From Gonapodya prolifera JEL478 (lineage: Eukaryota > Monoblepharomycota > Monoblepharidomycetes > Monoblepharidales > Gonapodyaceae), in the NCBI GenBank assembly GCA_001574975.1, contig KQ965797.1, positions 36,167 to 100,166 of the forward strand: 64,000 nucleotides of DNA, given 5' to 3'. How positions within the stretch are numbered: position 1 is the first letter of the stretch; the number at the start of each line of letters is the position of its first letter. The notes beneath the pieces were generated by a model, which saw nothing but the letters and a program-made list of their open reading frames with translations, was not told the DNA's origin and searched no databases. Positions 54,013 through 63,936 of this stretch are shown in pieces. The position numbers and the translations under genes are program-made.

Positions 54013-55358
54013 TGTGGAACTTGAAACCGTTCGATTTCCGAGCATCACCGCCATTTGACGATATCTGCCTTGACCACGCAGGCCCATTTCCAAAGAGCGA
54101 AGACAGAAATGAGTGTATTCTAGTGATCATGGATATGTTCACTTGAGTAGTAGAAATTGTAGTGGTACCAGACATGTCGCCGTTCACAACAGCATTTACG
54201 CTTGCTGAACCAGTGGGTATACCGATGGGGAGTTCCACTCCGTATCCACTCCGATAGTGGGTCCACGTCCGCAAATGAAGTAATGAAGCAGTTGGCGTCA
54301 ATGTTACGCATAAAACATACGTTTACATCGCCGGGTCATCCTGCAGGGAACCCTTACGCGAGCAGTTTATGAAACCAATGGGAGACGCATTGTACTCTCA
54401 GATTCGGCAAAGCATACCGACTGGGATAAGCATTTGCGATCTATTCAGTTTGCATACAATGCTAGGATGCATTCGACGACGGGCTTTGCACGATTGTTTG
54501 CGGCAACGGGCATCAAACCACGCTTGCCGACAGATATTATTACGGGCGTTGAAGTCAGTAATGACAACGTCAATGTCATGCCTAGGGCGGACTTTATATC
54601 TGAGATGCATGAAATTCTGCAAGAGCGACTGACTAAGGCAGCGCAGGAGCGGACGATGAAGTATGACCAAAGCCACGTCAATGTGACGTTTGACCCAGAC
54701 TCTACAGTTATGGTTCATTCCGACGAAGCACACCCCAAGGGGGAAAGCACAAAGTTTCTCTCCAAGTGGATTGGACCTTTCCGGGTGGTGGGGAAGGTGA
54801 CGGAAGTTACATTCGAACTTGAACACTTCCGCACAGGCAAGATAATTAAGGCGCACGTAAACGGGCTAAGCAAAATGAAGCCGTACGTGCACGATGAAGA
54901 AAAGGCAGTTGCATTGCATGGGCAGATTATTGACTCATAGATCTGACGGTCGGACAACTCCCAAAAGGGATTATCCGACACCAGTAGCAACCTCTGCCGA
55001 AGACGAAGCTAGCTACGATATGGAATCCATTCTGATGGGTCGTATGAAAAACAACATGGTAGAACACCTTGTCAAGTTTGGTGGCAACGACGAACCTGAA
55101 TGGATCCGTGACGACAAAATTGAAGGCATGGACATGATTAAAGAGTTCCAGCGCCGCTTTCCAGCTGAAGCTGCAAAACTGAAATCAGGAAGAGCAGCTT
55201 GGAAGGCAAAGCAGGAGAGGGCCCAAAAGGCCAAAGAAGCGGTTGCGAGCACCGAGCAAAAGCAACCTAAGCAGACTGAAGTCTGCTCTAGAAGAGGACG
55301 GCTGATTAAACATGCGACATTTACAGTCTTAACTGGCTTTTATGTCAAGTCGTCATGA
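54013..55358 (+). pseudogene. Chromovirus (Ty3/Gypsy) integrase and chromodomain remnant
   Basis: This is the 3' end of pol of a fungal Ty3/Gypsy retrotransposon of the chromovirus group. Integrase core pieces are 'DDICLDHAGPFP' and 'ILVIMDMFT' followed by a TGA at 54144-54146, 'SPGHPAGNPYA', and 'SIQFAYNARMHSTTGFA'. Then comes the C-terminal 'KWIGPFRVVGKV' to 'HVNGLSKMKPY'. A chromodomain follows in a different frame ('YDMESILMGRMKNNMVEHLV', 'EWIRDDKIEG'), so a frameshift lies near 54935. Gag, protease, reverse transcriptase and RNase H are absent. The 5' end is cut at the inverted-repeat boundary. It is inactive. Confidence 0.82.
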
Positions 55359-55429
55359 GAAGTGAAGGGTTTTCTCGGTTTTCCCCTTAACGAAGCATGA
55401 GCTGGGAGTATACAGATACTACATGCTCG

Positions 55430-55660
55430 GAAGAGGTTTATTTTTTCGTTTTCATAAAGAGTGGTTTATTTTTTTCCCACAACGAAGATACTTGTAGGTT
55501 TTTTTTACCCTTCACCGAAGGCTGGTGACAAGTATCCTTGCACCGTACTGGTTTATTTTTTCCCCATCCCGAAGCGTGGGTTTTATTTTTTCCACATCGC
55601 ATGATGATTTCAAAGGTTATTTTTTCCTTCACCTGAAGCTAATGGGTATTTTCTCCCACG
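55430..55660 (+). repeat. T-rich degenerate tandem repeat
   Basis: Five or so units of about 45-60 bp share 'GGTTTATTTTTT.CC' followed by a 'CGAAGC'-like segment, ending in a T16 run. They lie between the chromodomain and an LTR-like stretch. Confidence 0.55.
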
Positions 55661-55676
55661 ATTTTTTTTTTTTTTT

Positions 55677-55980
55677 TAACTAGCGCCTGGGCTGACGCGG
55701 ACGTCCGCCCTAATGTAGGTGGCGGGTGTCGCAGTATTGACACTACCGCGATGAGTAGGGTCACAGCTGTGCCGCTCTACGCCGATATCAGGCAGAGACG
55801 GACCGTGGGGCGTCCGCCGTGGGCGGACCCTGAGGCACGACGCCGCTATCGGGTTCCGCACAATTTAAGTCCCCAGCTAGCAGGGTAGAAAAAGACCAAT
55901 CCAACCAATATACACTTGTTCTACCCTATCCTAACACTGACCCATACTCTTCAGTGACAATACCGTCACAGGCGTTCAGT
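55677..55980 (+). other. Possible 3' LTR of the chromovirus remnant
   Basis: The position just after pol, CCAAT-like sequences ('CCAATCCAACCAATATA') and a GC-rich inverted segment would fit an LTR. There is no second copy in the window and no clear TG...CA ends, so this stays tentative. Confidence 0.25.
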
Positions 55981-57687
55981 CACGTGTAAGAATTGTAGTG
56001 AAACAGTTGAAGGGGAGAAATGAACAACCTCGATTGTCCATTTATCGACTATCCTGAGACGCAAAACGCATTCAAAACTACTACTTCAAACATACTATGG
56101 AGCTTAAAGATGTCAAAACCACTGCATTAATGCCAAGCATTCCCAACTGTCTCCGATGAGTTGCAGGATCCTGAAACCTAGTCTTGAGCAGCACGTATGA
56201 AGGGTTACTAAAAAGCAATCACCGTGTCCCTCGCGAATTCCAGAGAGCATTGAAACAGGTTGATCGAGTTGCAGAGTGCGCATGAAAACGACCAAGTTAC
56301 GACACTTTTTCATACCAATTTGTTTACACAATATCGTCATACAACAGTGCAAAAGCGACGCCTGTGTGTGATTTGAAAAGGATTTGGCAACAGAGGATCT
56401 GCGAGTTGAAGGAAAGACGCACATTCGGAGCAACCATGAGCATATCACCACCGAATTTTGTATGGCGCTGTGGTATCCTTTTGAACTCCCGGTCCATTCC
56501 ACACGGGAGAAAGAAGGAAAAGCCAGAGAAAAAAAAGCGGGAGAATAATGTTTTAGACCGTTCTGGACCGCTCCCTGTCTGCATCCTTCGGTGCATCACG
56601 TCAACTCCTTCTTCGCAGCACTTGTTTCCCAAGAACCTTGGAAATTAAACTTTACCTTGAATGGTTGGCATCGTTTAACCGGGAATCGAACGTGTGGAAC
56701 AACAACGTCTAGATTGCACTGTAAAGTATCTCTTTAAGCTAAGGAGCTTTGTTTGCGTGGAAATCAAGACGGAGGCGGCGTTGGTATTGGTGCAAAACAC
56801 ATCCCGGAAAATGCCCCGAGTGTCCTTTGAGGTCTCCTGACTGCACGGACTGGACACGTGGATAATTGAGACAACCATTGAAACCCAGAAAGGATGGCCG
56901 AGCGAGCACGTAAGCGGTCGTCCTTTTTGCTCTTGTTGGCTTACCTGAAGTTCCTGATCGGAACAACTAAGCAGGCAACGTTCTCGAGACCCCCAATAAC
57001 CCACCCCGCCTCGGATCATTCGCCGCTCCACCGAGGGGGCTTCCCCACACCAATGCCGAGCCGGCAGCAGATGCCAATTCGCAATCTGCTTCCACCGTCG
57101 CCCGGACCCGCAAAGATTCGAGATTCGAAGAGGCATCAAGTGCTGACAGAGTCGAAGGCAAAGAACAAGGCGGAATGCCACTTCACGTTATCGCCTATAA
57201 CGCCAAAAATATTCAAGTCTTTGATGGAAAGCGGTCTTGGTCAATTCCAAAATATCTTTGTCGAGTGCTCTTTCCTGGAGAGTCCGGTGGTGTCGGCCCA
57301 CAGATTGCTGAACACCTGCCAATACACTTCTGAATAACATTTTGAGCATTAAAAGTAATCATAGTGTTTGCTATGTTTTTCTATCTTTTGTTTCTTTTCC
57401 TTGTGCGGAATAACCATATCCTGTGAGCGCGGAGCACCGCAACTTGCACCTGAAATGTCGTGATTGTTCCCTGGGAGTCTTAACTCGGTGGCCCACGCGC
57501 TGCAAGATGCACAACATCGTTTTCTTTGCGACTGTCGGTTTCCACCTCGCACCACTGCGCAAGTCCAGCTATTACGCTTCTGGCATTTTGGCTTGAAACC
57601 GCCCTTCCTGCATAGAGGACTCAATTTTAGCTTCCTTGGCTGACTTCGGAAGCAAGACCCCAGCACCAACAATCACTCCCTGGCACC
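55981..57687. other. Region without recognisable genes
   Basis: About 1.7 kb. A short plus-strand frame near 57050-57337 ('SPITPKIFKSLMESGLGQF') and others show no known domain. Confidence 0.35.
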
Positions 57688-58240
57688 ATGAGTGCTATCG
57701 CGCCAGAGATCTCGTTCATTTATGCCGCCGAGAAAGGATTCTTCAACAGCGTCGCATTGTGGAATCTCAATCCCCACCTTCGTACCTCCGCCATTCATCG
57801 CAGGTCCTTTGATTGGTGCCACAGACAAAGTTCCAACTAGCCCGCCCCTCCGACCACCGCAGCGTTCGCTGCCCCCACTTCACCGCCGTGGACGAACCTG
57901 TGCCCCGATTATACGGTCAGCAATCATCAGTATGTGGGACGCGGTTGTGCTTGAACATGTTCGAGGCGATTTCGGATTTAAGGAGTCCCTTCAAGTGCCG
58001 GAAAGGGCGGAATGGGCAGAAAAGCAAACAAGTTTTCTCAGTGGAGCATCGAAAACTTGCGGAGGATATTTTGATGTGTTTGCCCAGCACGATGGAGGAT
58101 GGGCCGGGCAGAATTCGAACGCTTGCCGTCTCCTATTTGTCGAAATTTCATTTGAAGGGTGCGTTCACAAACGTCCATTTCTGGTGATTAGAAGACTTGT
58201 TCTCATTGTTCTCTTTGCATAGGTGGCATCTTCTAATTAA
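57688..58240 (+). CDS. Possible small hypothetical gene
   Basis: An ATG at 57688 opens 'MSAIAPEISFIYAAEKGFF', and a later frame has 'RKLAEDILMCLPSTMEDGPG' and 'RTLAVSYLSKFHLKG', followed by a plausible donor and a downstream acceptor. The frames were not joined and no family is recognised. Confidence 0.25.
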
Positions 58241-58544
58241 AGAAGTAACGTAGGAATACACCGAGAGCACGTAAACAGACATTGTATTAGCGACGAACTT
58301 TGTATTACAGACAGAGGCGCGATGTTAATGGCGTTGACGATACATCTCTCAACTATCCCAGTTGACGAACGAAGTAAAATTGAAAAAAAAAGGCACCTAT
58401 CGCCAGTACTTTATGGTTGTTTCAAGCGCTCATTCATTACACAAAACTTACCCAAGGTTGTGTGTTTTGGGGGTATTGGTCAACTAGGTGCAGGGAATGA
58501 GCATGAGAGCCCACAGACAATTCTTGCAAATAAGTTGCTAAGTT

Positions 58545-59182
58545 ACTGTGAAACATCCAAAGTCCCTGCACGCTGCTTTGAACCTTGCGTCCTGCAAGCA
58601 GATGGTGATTGTGCTTTTGTTCCCCCAGAATTCACATCATTTGAAGCTCTCAAACCCCACAAGCTCTCAGTCTGAGCAACACGTGCCTCCAGAGTATCAA
58701 ACCGCACTGCAAGTGCCTGCACTGGCGCCAGCCAAATGAGAAACCACCATATCACTATCAATGACTGTAAATCATCCACCACAGAGCTGACAAAAGTGAC
58801 ATAGCTCCCAACCAGGCACCTATTTGCACACGTTTATTTTTTTTTAATACAAATTGTCTCCCCATCCCAGAAAGTGCACACACCCTGGCACAGCACTCCA
58901 TTGTGCCCAACCATGTGCACCATTTTTCCTTTCATATCAAGCTCTTCCAAGCTCACAACAGTTGTGGAATCACTCACAGTCTTGGTTGCAGTTTTGAAAT
59001 TCACAAAGAATGCAGAATTGCTCTCCTTGAAAACTTGGCCAACTTGCAAAATATTGGCAACCAGTGCCTCTGTGCAAGAAACTGCTTCTGGAATAGTGGC
59101 TTCAAGTTCCTGTGCAATGAACCCATGCTGTACCTTTCCCAATCCATGAATAGCATATGAATCCCAGAATAGTTGGTATAGT
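58545..59182 (-). pseudogene. S74-type chaperone (MYRF-like) fragment cut by a transposon
   Basis: On the minus strand, 'KVQHGFIAQELEATIPEAV' matches the conserved core of the peptidase S74 intramolecular-chaperone domain ('GFIAQEVE...PEAV'). About 70 residues further the frame ends 'TICIKKK'. Downstream are a hydrophobic stretch ('IGAWLGAMSLLSALWWMIY', 'SLIVIWWFLIWLA') and a short coiled coil ('RFDTLEARVAQTE'). The order chaperone, membrane segment, coiled coil recalls MYRF-like membrane-anchored proteins. The N-terminal side is interrupted by the Harbinger element whose left end is at 59183, so the gene is broken here. No N-terminal partner was recognised beyond the element. Confidence 0.5.
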
Positions 59183-59226
59183 AGGGGATGTGCGCTACCC
59201 GTAATTATGGGTAAAAATATACAAGT
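59183..59226 (+). repeat. Harbinger left terminal inverted repeat
   Basis: 44 bp matching the reverse complement of 62275-62318 except for two bases. Confidence 0.9.
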
Positions 59227-59452
59227 GCCAATATTTTGTAAAGGGAGCACATTTCAGCTCGTATTTTTGTGATTCCCGCAACTACAGGTAACAACACTCT
59301 ACCTGTATCTGCTTCTTTTTCTACAATCCAATCCACAAGACCCAAACGGCCCAAGTCTCACCACCACTGTATACTCCAAGGTTCGTTTTATTTCTTGATT
59401 TGAAGAGGATTGTTGCTTCTTGATCCAAATCAATGTGTTGTGATTCTGCAAG

Positions 59453-60750
59453 ATGTCTGATGCTCCCCAAGGCGTCCCAGACCTTGCAGCCATGGTTCTC
59501 CAGATTGCTCCCAATGTAGATGTGATGCCTGCAGTGGAGAGGGGCCAGAATCGTGGACAGGGACGTAGGAGAGGTTGAGGTCAAGGAGGTTCAACTGCTG
59601 GTAGAGGCAAGGGAGCACACAACGCTGTGGTATGTCATTATTCTGATTGCTTTTCACTCAAAAAAAATGTCTATGGTAGCTTTAGGCTGTCATTGCTTCT
59701 GGGGCAGAGCAGGACAGTGTGACAAACAAACTCAAACAACTTCAACAGCTGCAAACTCAGTTTCGATGGACTGCTGCAGGGAAGAAAATCAATCTTTTGA
59801 AGGAGTGCTTGGACAAAAAGCCATATAAGAAGGGACATGAGCTGGACCCAGCAACTAAAAAGGATAAAGTGGTCCATATCTTGGAGAAATGGAAGCATAT
59901 TGTTACTGCTCTTTCTGGAGAAGGACTCAGTGATCTACAAAGGAGTCATGGCAAGAGGTTGCAAAGATGCTGTGGTGGATATTTTAAAGAAGATCAAGGA
60001 GGATAACAAGGACACCCTTCTCAAATCAGGGACAGACAAGGAGTTCACCAAGCTAGAGAAGCTTGCAAATGATTATGCAGAGGAGGTAAGCAATCCTTTA
60101 AGAGTTTATGAGGTGGTTTTGAGCATGCCACGTCTTTCACAATGCTTTGTAACAAACAGTACTGGAACTATGACAAGCAGGAAGAAGCGGACCGAGGATG
60201 ATATAAAAGTGAAACGTAAGTTGTCTTGTGTTGAAGACTTGTAGTTTGACTCTCATATGGAAATTAAGAGCTCATGGTTGAAGTGGAGCAATGGCTTGTT
60301 GACTGCAAACGGCACCAATTGCAGAGTGCAAGCGTTGACCCAGACAATGATGATGCAGCGAGCCACTCATCATATTTGTCAGCCAAGGAACCTTGGAGCT
60401 CTGCACCAACAGAGAAACTTGCACATGTTGTGGAAGCAATTGCCAAGACCGCAAGGGAGAGCTTGGAGGAGAGACAAAAGGCACGTGAGGTGAAGGAGAA
60501 ACTGGAGCGTGAGCGTTGGGAGCTTGAGAGGGGTGACAGGCGTGAGTCCATGGAATTGGAGAGAGAGCAGTTGCGCCTTAAGAGGGAGGAACAGGAGCAA
60601 CACCAGCATGAGTATGATGATAGAGTCAGGTGTGAATGCAAGGACAAAGAGGAAAATTGCTGCAAGGAGGAGAGACATGAGAAATTGGAGTTCAAAAGGA
60701 ACATGGCATTAATTGAGGCATTGAAAAGTCTTTCAAAGAGGGATACATAA
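59453..60750 (+). pseudogene. Harbinger Myb/SANT-like accessory protein, mutated
   Basis: The frame begins 'MSDAPQGVPDLAAM' and, after an in-frame TGA near 59577 and an intron, continues 'FRWTAAGKKINLLKECLDKK', a Trp-containing Myb-like helix. Next are 'DKEFTKLEKLANDYAEE' in a shifted frame and a C-terminal charged coiled coil ('KEKLERERWELERGDR', 'LEREQLRLKREEQEQ'). Such proteins help the Harbinger transposase bind its ends. The stop and frameshifts make this copy inactive. Confidence 0.72.
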
Positions 60751-60753
60751 ATG

Positions 60754-61946
60754 CTACAGACGTAGATAGTCTTCTAGAAGTGGTGGTTGAATGTTAAAAT
60801 GTGACAATGTAAATCCCCCATAAAAACAAGTATGGCAATTTGTCAAGAGGACAGCAACCTTATAGATAGTACCAACAGGTGTCCTTCCCAGCTGCATGTG
60901 ATGGGTATAATCAATAAAGCCCCATAGACTGGTCACCTTACCATATCCCCATTCTGACGCTATCCTCACTTGACTCATGCTTGCATTGAGAGCAGCTTGT
61001 CTGGGAGTGAGATTGTATCCTTTATGCGGAACCTGAACATGCAAAGATTGCATGTACGCAGGATCTCCATAAATAATGAGGGGTTTGTTGTTTGGGCCAA
61101 AGGCTGGATAAGTTCAACAGTCACTAACAATCTTCTCTATCAAAACCTTTCTTGCTTAAGCACTCACCAAATTGTTCCAGAATGTCATACAGTGGGCTGT
61201 TACGGAAGATTCTCAGGTCGTGCCATCGCCCACCATAGGTCCACTGAGATGCCATATAATCCCATCTGGGGATGTTGCCCCCTGGAACTTCACAGCATGA
61301 AAGTGTTTCCAGCCATTGTAGCAATGCATTGGTCTCTTGTGGGACGGCAAATTGCACACATAGTCCTGTCAACAAATCCAAAACAGTCCACGTATCCTGC
61401 TCCCTTTGCAGCAACAGCGTCTGCAAAACCCCTCATCAATTCACCAGTCATTTGTGTCTCATCAAAGTGCAGGATGCGCACAAAACAATTCGCAATGAAC
61501 AGCATTGTTTGCGTTGCTATATGCAATAGTTGCAACTATTCCTGACCAAAAAGCTGCATCCCCATTACATGTAGTTGTGATGGGAACCCCAGCTGGTTCA
61601 GAACAATGCACAGAGCATCAATGCCACTAGATTGACCTCTGTTATCCAGGAAAATGGTGTTGGGTAGTTCCAATGCACATGCGAGACAATAGATGTCATC
61701 CCAAAAGAATCTCCAGATGCAGTAAGCCATCATAACAACAGGTTTGAAACAAAAAGACACAACTTCTTACCTAAAATGCAGTTTACAGTCTGCATCACTC
61801 ACTGCGCATAGGTTCAACCGACTGGATGCAACTGTTGGACGTTCCAAATGAAGAGAAGTGGCAGTGATGAACAAAATGGCCAAGTTCAAGACCATTTCAT
61901 CCTCATCCAACGAATTGTCACTCAGATTTTGCAAGTAGGTCTCCAT
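60754..61946 (-). pseudogene. Harbinger DDE transposase, mutated
   Basis: It starts 'METYLQNLSDNSLDEDEM' (61946). After an intron 'LPNTIFL..RGQSSGIDALCI' appears, then a TAG at 61536-61538. The catalytic segments 'GFVDRTMCAICRPTRDQ', 'GRWHDLRIF', 'YGDPAYMQ' and 'ASEWGYGKV' (DDE region) and 'AVLLTNCHTCFYGG' identify the PIF/Harbinger family. Frameshifts lie just after 'RPTRDQ' (near 61325) and near 61225. It therefore cannot act on its own. Confidence 0.83.
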
Positions 61947-62002
61947 TTTGGTGTGTTTGAGTTCGGTGTGCTACTGGTAAATTACAGATAGCAGACACAC
62001 TG

Positions 62003-62237
62003 CTACACAACCTAGGTGAGCTGCACAAGCCCGTAAACTGCAGGAACATGTATATATGATCAGATGTACATAGCAAGACGTAATGTGCATAGAACTCACC
62101 TGCAGGAACGTGATGCCAAACTTAGGGCACGTCCTGCAGGTGTGCACATCTAACCCGCGGCCACAGTAGTGGCACAGCAGCTAATACCCAACACTCATAC
62201 TACACTATATACTCCACGTTAGTGGATGTCAGTGTGA
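62003..62237 (-). mobile_element. Introner-like dispersed element, copy 3
   Basis: 235 bp, nearly identical to 27276-27512 and in the same orientation. It lies inside the Harbinger element, upstream of the transposase start, flanked by an ACACACT-like duplication. On the minus strand it begins GTCACACTGAC and ends TTGTGTAG. Confidence 0.75.
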
Positions 62238-62274
62238 CACACACACTCCTACTTGTAATGACATGTAAAATTCT

Positions 62275-62318
62275 ACTTGTATATTTTTACCCATAATTAC
62301 AGGTAGTGCACATCCCCT
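62275..62318 (-). repeat. Harbinger right terminal inverted repeat
   Basis: The partner of 59183-59226. Confidence 0.9.
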
Positions 62319-62983
62319 AGTAGCGCAATTATGGGAGATGTTGAGAGACCCCAACCCACTCACACTTCCCCCATTTCACTCCAACCCCATCATGCACCTC
62401 ATAAGCGTGTGCCTTTGTTTTGCAGACAAAGTAATGAAGGGCAGCGATTCGGAGGTTACCTGCCTGTTTGAATGTGTTTCAAACATTTGTGGTCCAACCT
62501 TTTCTTTTCCTTTTAATTTTTGCAACTTTAATGTTGAAAACACTTAAATATTAGGGTGAAATCAAAATGTATCAACATTAAAAAATGCCTGGCCATTTTG
62601 CAAGGTGATAGTACTGTTTGCCCCAGTTGAGCTATTCACATGAGTAGTGCTGGATAAAGAGCATGTTATGAAGAAGGCATGTATTTTATGTTGCTCAGAA
62701 TACTAAGCATTTCTCCCAGTCCAAAATGGATGAATATATTTAGCCATAAACCTTTTGACAACAATTATTCAAAAGTGACAGCTTCCACTGTCAAAACATA
62801 ATGACACTGGCTCTTAACTGACTATTATTGTGTCATCTGCTGCAAATGTTTGATGTTATGTGATTGGGGAACAAGAATGCACATTGGCTGGCAAACCTAT
62901 CAACTCATTTTCCTGTAGTCTGTCAGGTCCCAGCAAGGGGGAGTATCATCTCATAGTACTTGAGCACAACATTATACAGACTG
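62319..62983. other. Intergenic AT-rich region
   Basis: About 660 bp. A 69-codon frame at 62338-62547 shows no domain. This flank should hold the other side of the gene broken by the Harbinger insertion, but I do not recognise it. Confidence 0.35.
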
Positions 62984-63277
62984 TTAGAGATTTAGGTCCT
63001 TGTTTGTGAGCTCCATTTGTCTTATTATATCTTTCTCCCTTTTGCATCCTGAGCAACAGCCCCTATATTGTTCCAAGCAATAAGCATTGAGTTGGGGCTC
63101 ATATTTCCAATATCCATTCTGGTGGTAGAATTTTCTGCAACTCATGCAAGGTCCAGGTCCAGAGGTGATGTAAAAAACATTAGAATACAATACAAATGCC
63201 CCACATATTTTTGCTGCAGTTTTGAACACTGAAGTGACAATGGAGACTGGAATGGAGACTGGAGAGGGGCTGACCAT
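62984..63277 (-). CDS. 97-residue Cys-containing frame crossing the right arm boundary
   Basis: The first 55 codons lie in the inverted repeat ('SITSGPGP'-like segment, then 'CMSCRKFYHQNG'). The rest, outside the arm, continues with 'CLEQYRGCCSGCKREKD', giving C-x2-C pairs that could bind zinc. In the left arm the same start runs instead into the integrase. This right version may be the original form. The function is unknown and it may belong to a transposon. Confidence 0.4.
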   Translation of the reverse strand: MVSPSPVSIPVSIVTSVFKTAAKICGAFVLYSNVFYITSGPGPCMSCRKFYHQNGYWKYEPQLNAYCLEQYRGCCSGCKREKDIIRQMELTNKDLNL

Positions 63278-63449
63278 TCATTGAATCATTTGTGAGGAAA
63301 CGTGAGAGATGCGCGAATCGAGGAAGATGTATAGGACGGTTGAGGAGGGCGATAGATCACTGAGGGGCCGACGCAGGTTGGGTCGATGAGACATATGTAA
63401 ACTAATTGACTTTATATAGCAAATTATAACTCACCTCATAACCACTATT

Positions 63450-63523
63450 GGGGATGATGGTCCAAGGGTAAGATTCTCGCTTCGGGTGCGAGAGGCTCCG
63501 GGTTCGAGTCCCGGTCGTCCCCC
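63450..63523 (+). tRNA. tRNA-Pro (anticodon CGG), right copy
   Basis: The same sequence and fold as the left copy: acceptor GGGGATG/CGTCCCC and anticodon loop TTCGGGT. Confidence 0.93.
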
Positions 63524-63526
63524 ATC

Positions 63527-63531
63527 TTTTT
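63527..63531 (+). terminator. Pol III terminator of right tRNA-Pro
   Basis: A T5 run just after the tRNA 3' end. Confidence 0.7.
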
Positions 63532-63936
63532 GCCCGCTTACCATCCGTGGTTGAGGTTGCATTGAGTGGTATTTTGGCTTTTTCCTGTCAGAGAGCATTG
63601 TTCAGGGAACACTCATGTGCATTTTATGCACTTGTACTTTGTGTACAGCCAAGGCGTCGGTTCCTAGCTTGCTCGCCTTGCGCCAGGTAACATGGACTTT
63701 GGAAAATTGACATCAGATGTTTTCTGTGATCCTACACCTTCAACAAACGCGTTCGGGACGCAGTTGGAAGGTGCTCCTCAGGCTGTCTTGTGAGAAGGTC
63801 TAAACCTCGGGTGAGTGCAGCACTGCTCCCACTTCCATTTGGTACCAATCATCCCTGACGCGAGCCGCTCTTTTTCGCCGACTGGACAACAAATCAAAAC
63901 TGCCACAATCTCAATCCCTGGAGTCCCCATCGCCGG

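Larger units (their letters stand above)
59183..62318. mobile_element. PIF/Harbinger DNA transposon, complete ends, mutated genes
   Basis: A 3,136-bp element bounded by 44-bp terminal inverted repeats (59183-59226 and 62275-62318, two mismatches, starting AGGGGATGTGC) and a 3-bp AGT duplication (59180-59182 and 62319-62321). It carries two convergent genes typical of the superfamily, a Myb-like protein (plus) and a DDE transposase (minus), both with disabling mutations. An introner-like element lies near its right end. Confidence 0.88.
63112..63743 (-). repeat. 632-bp inverted repeat, right arm
   Basis: The reverse complement of 53381-54012, with the same tRNA and frame. The two arms enclose about 9.1 kb. 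Confidence 0.85.
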
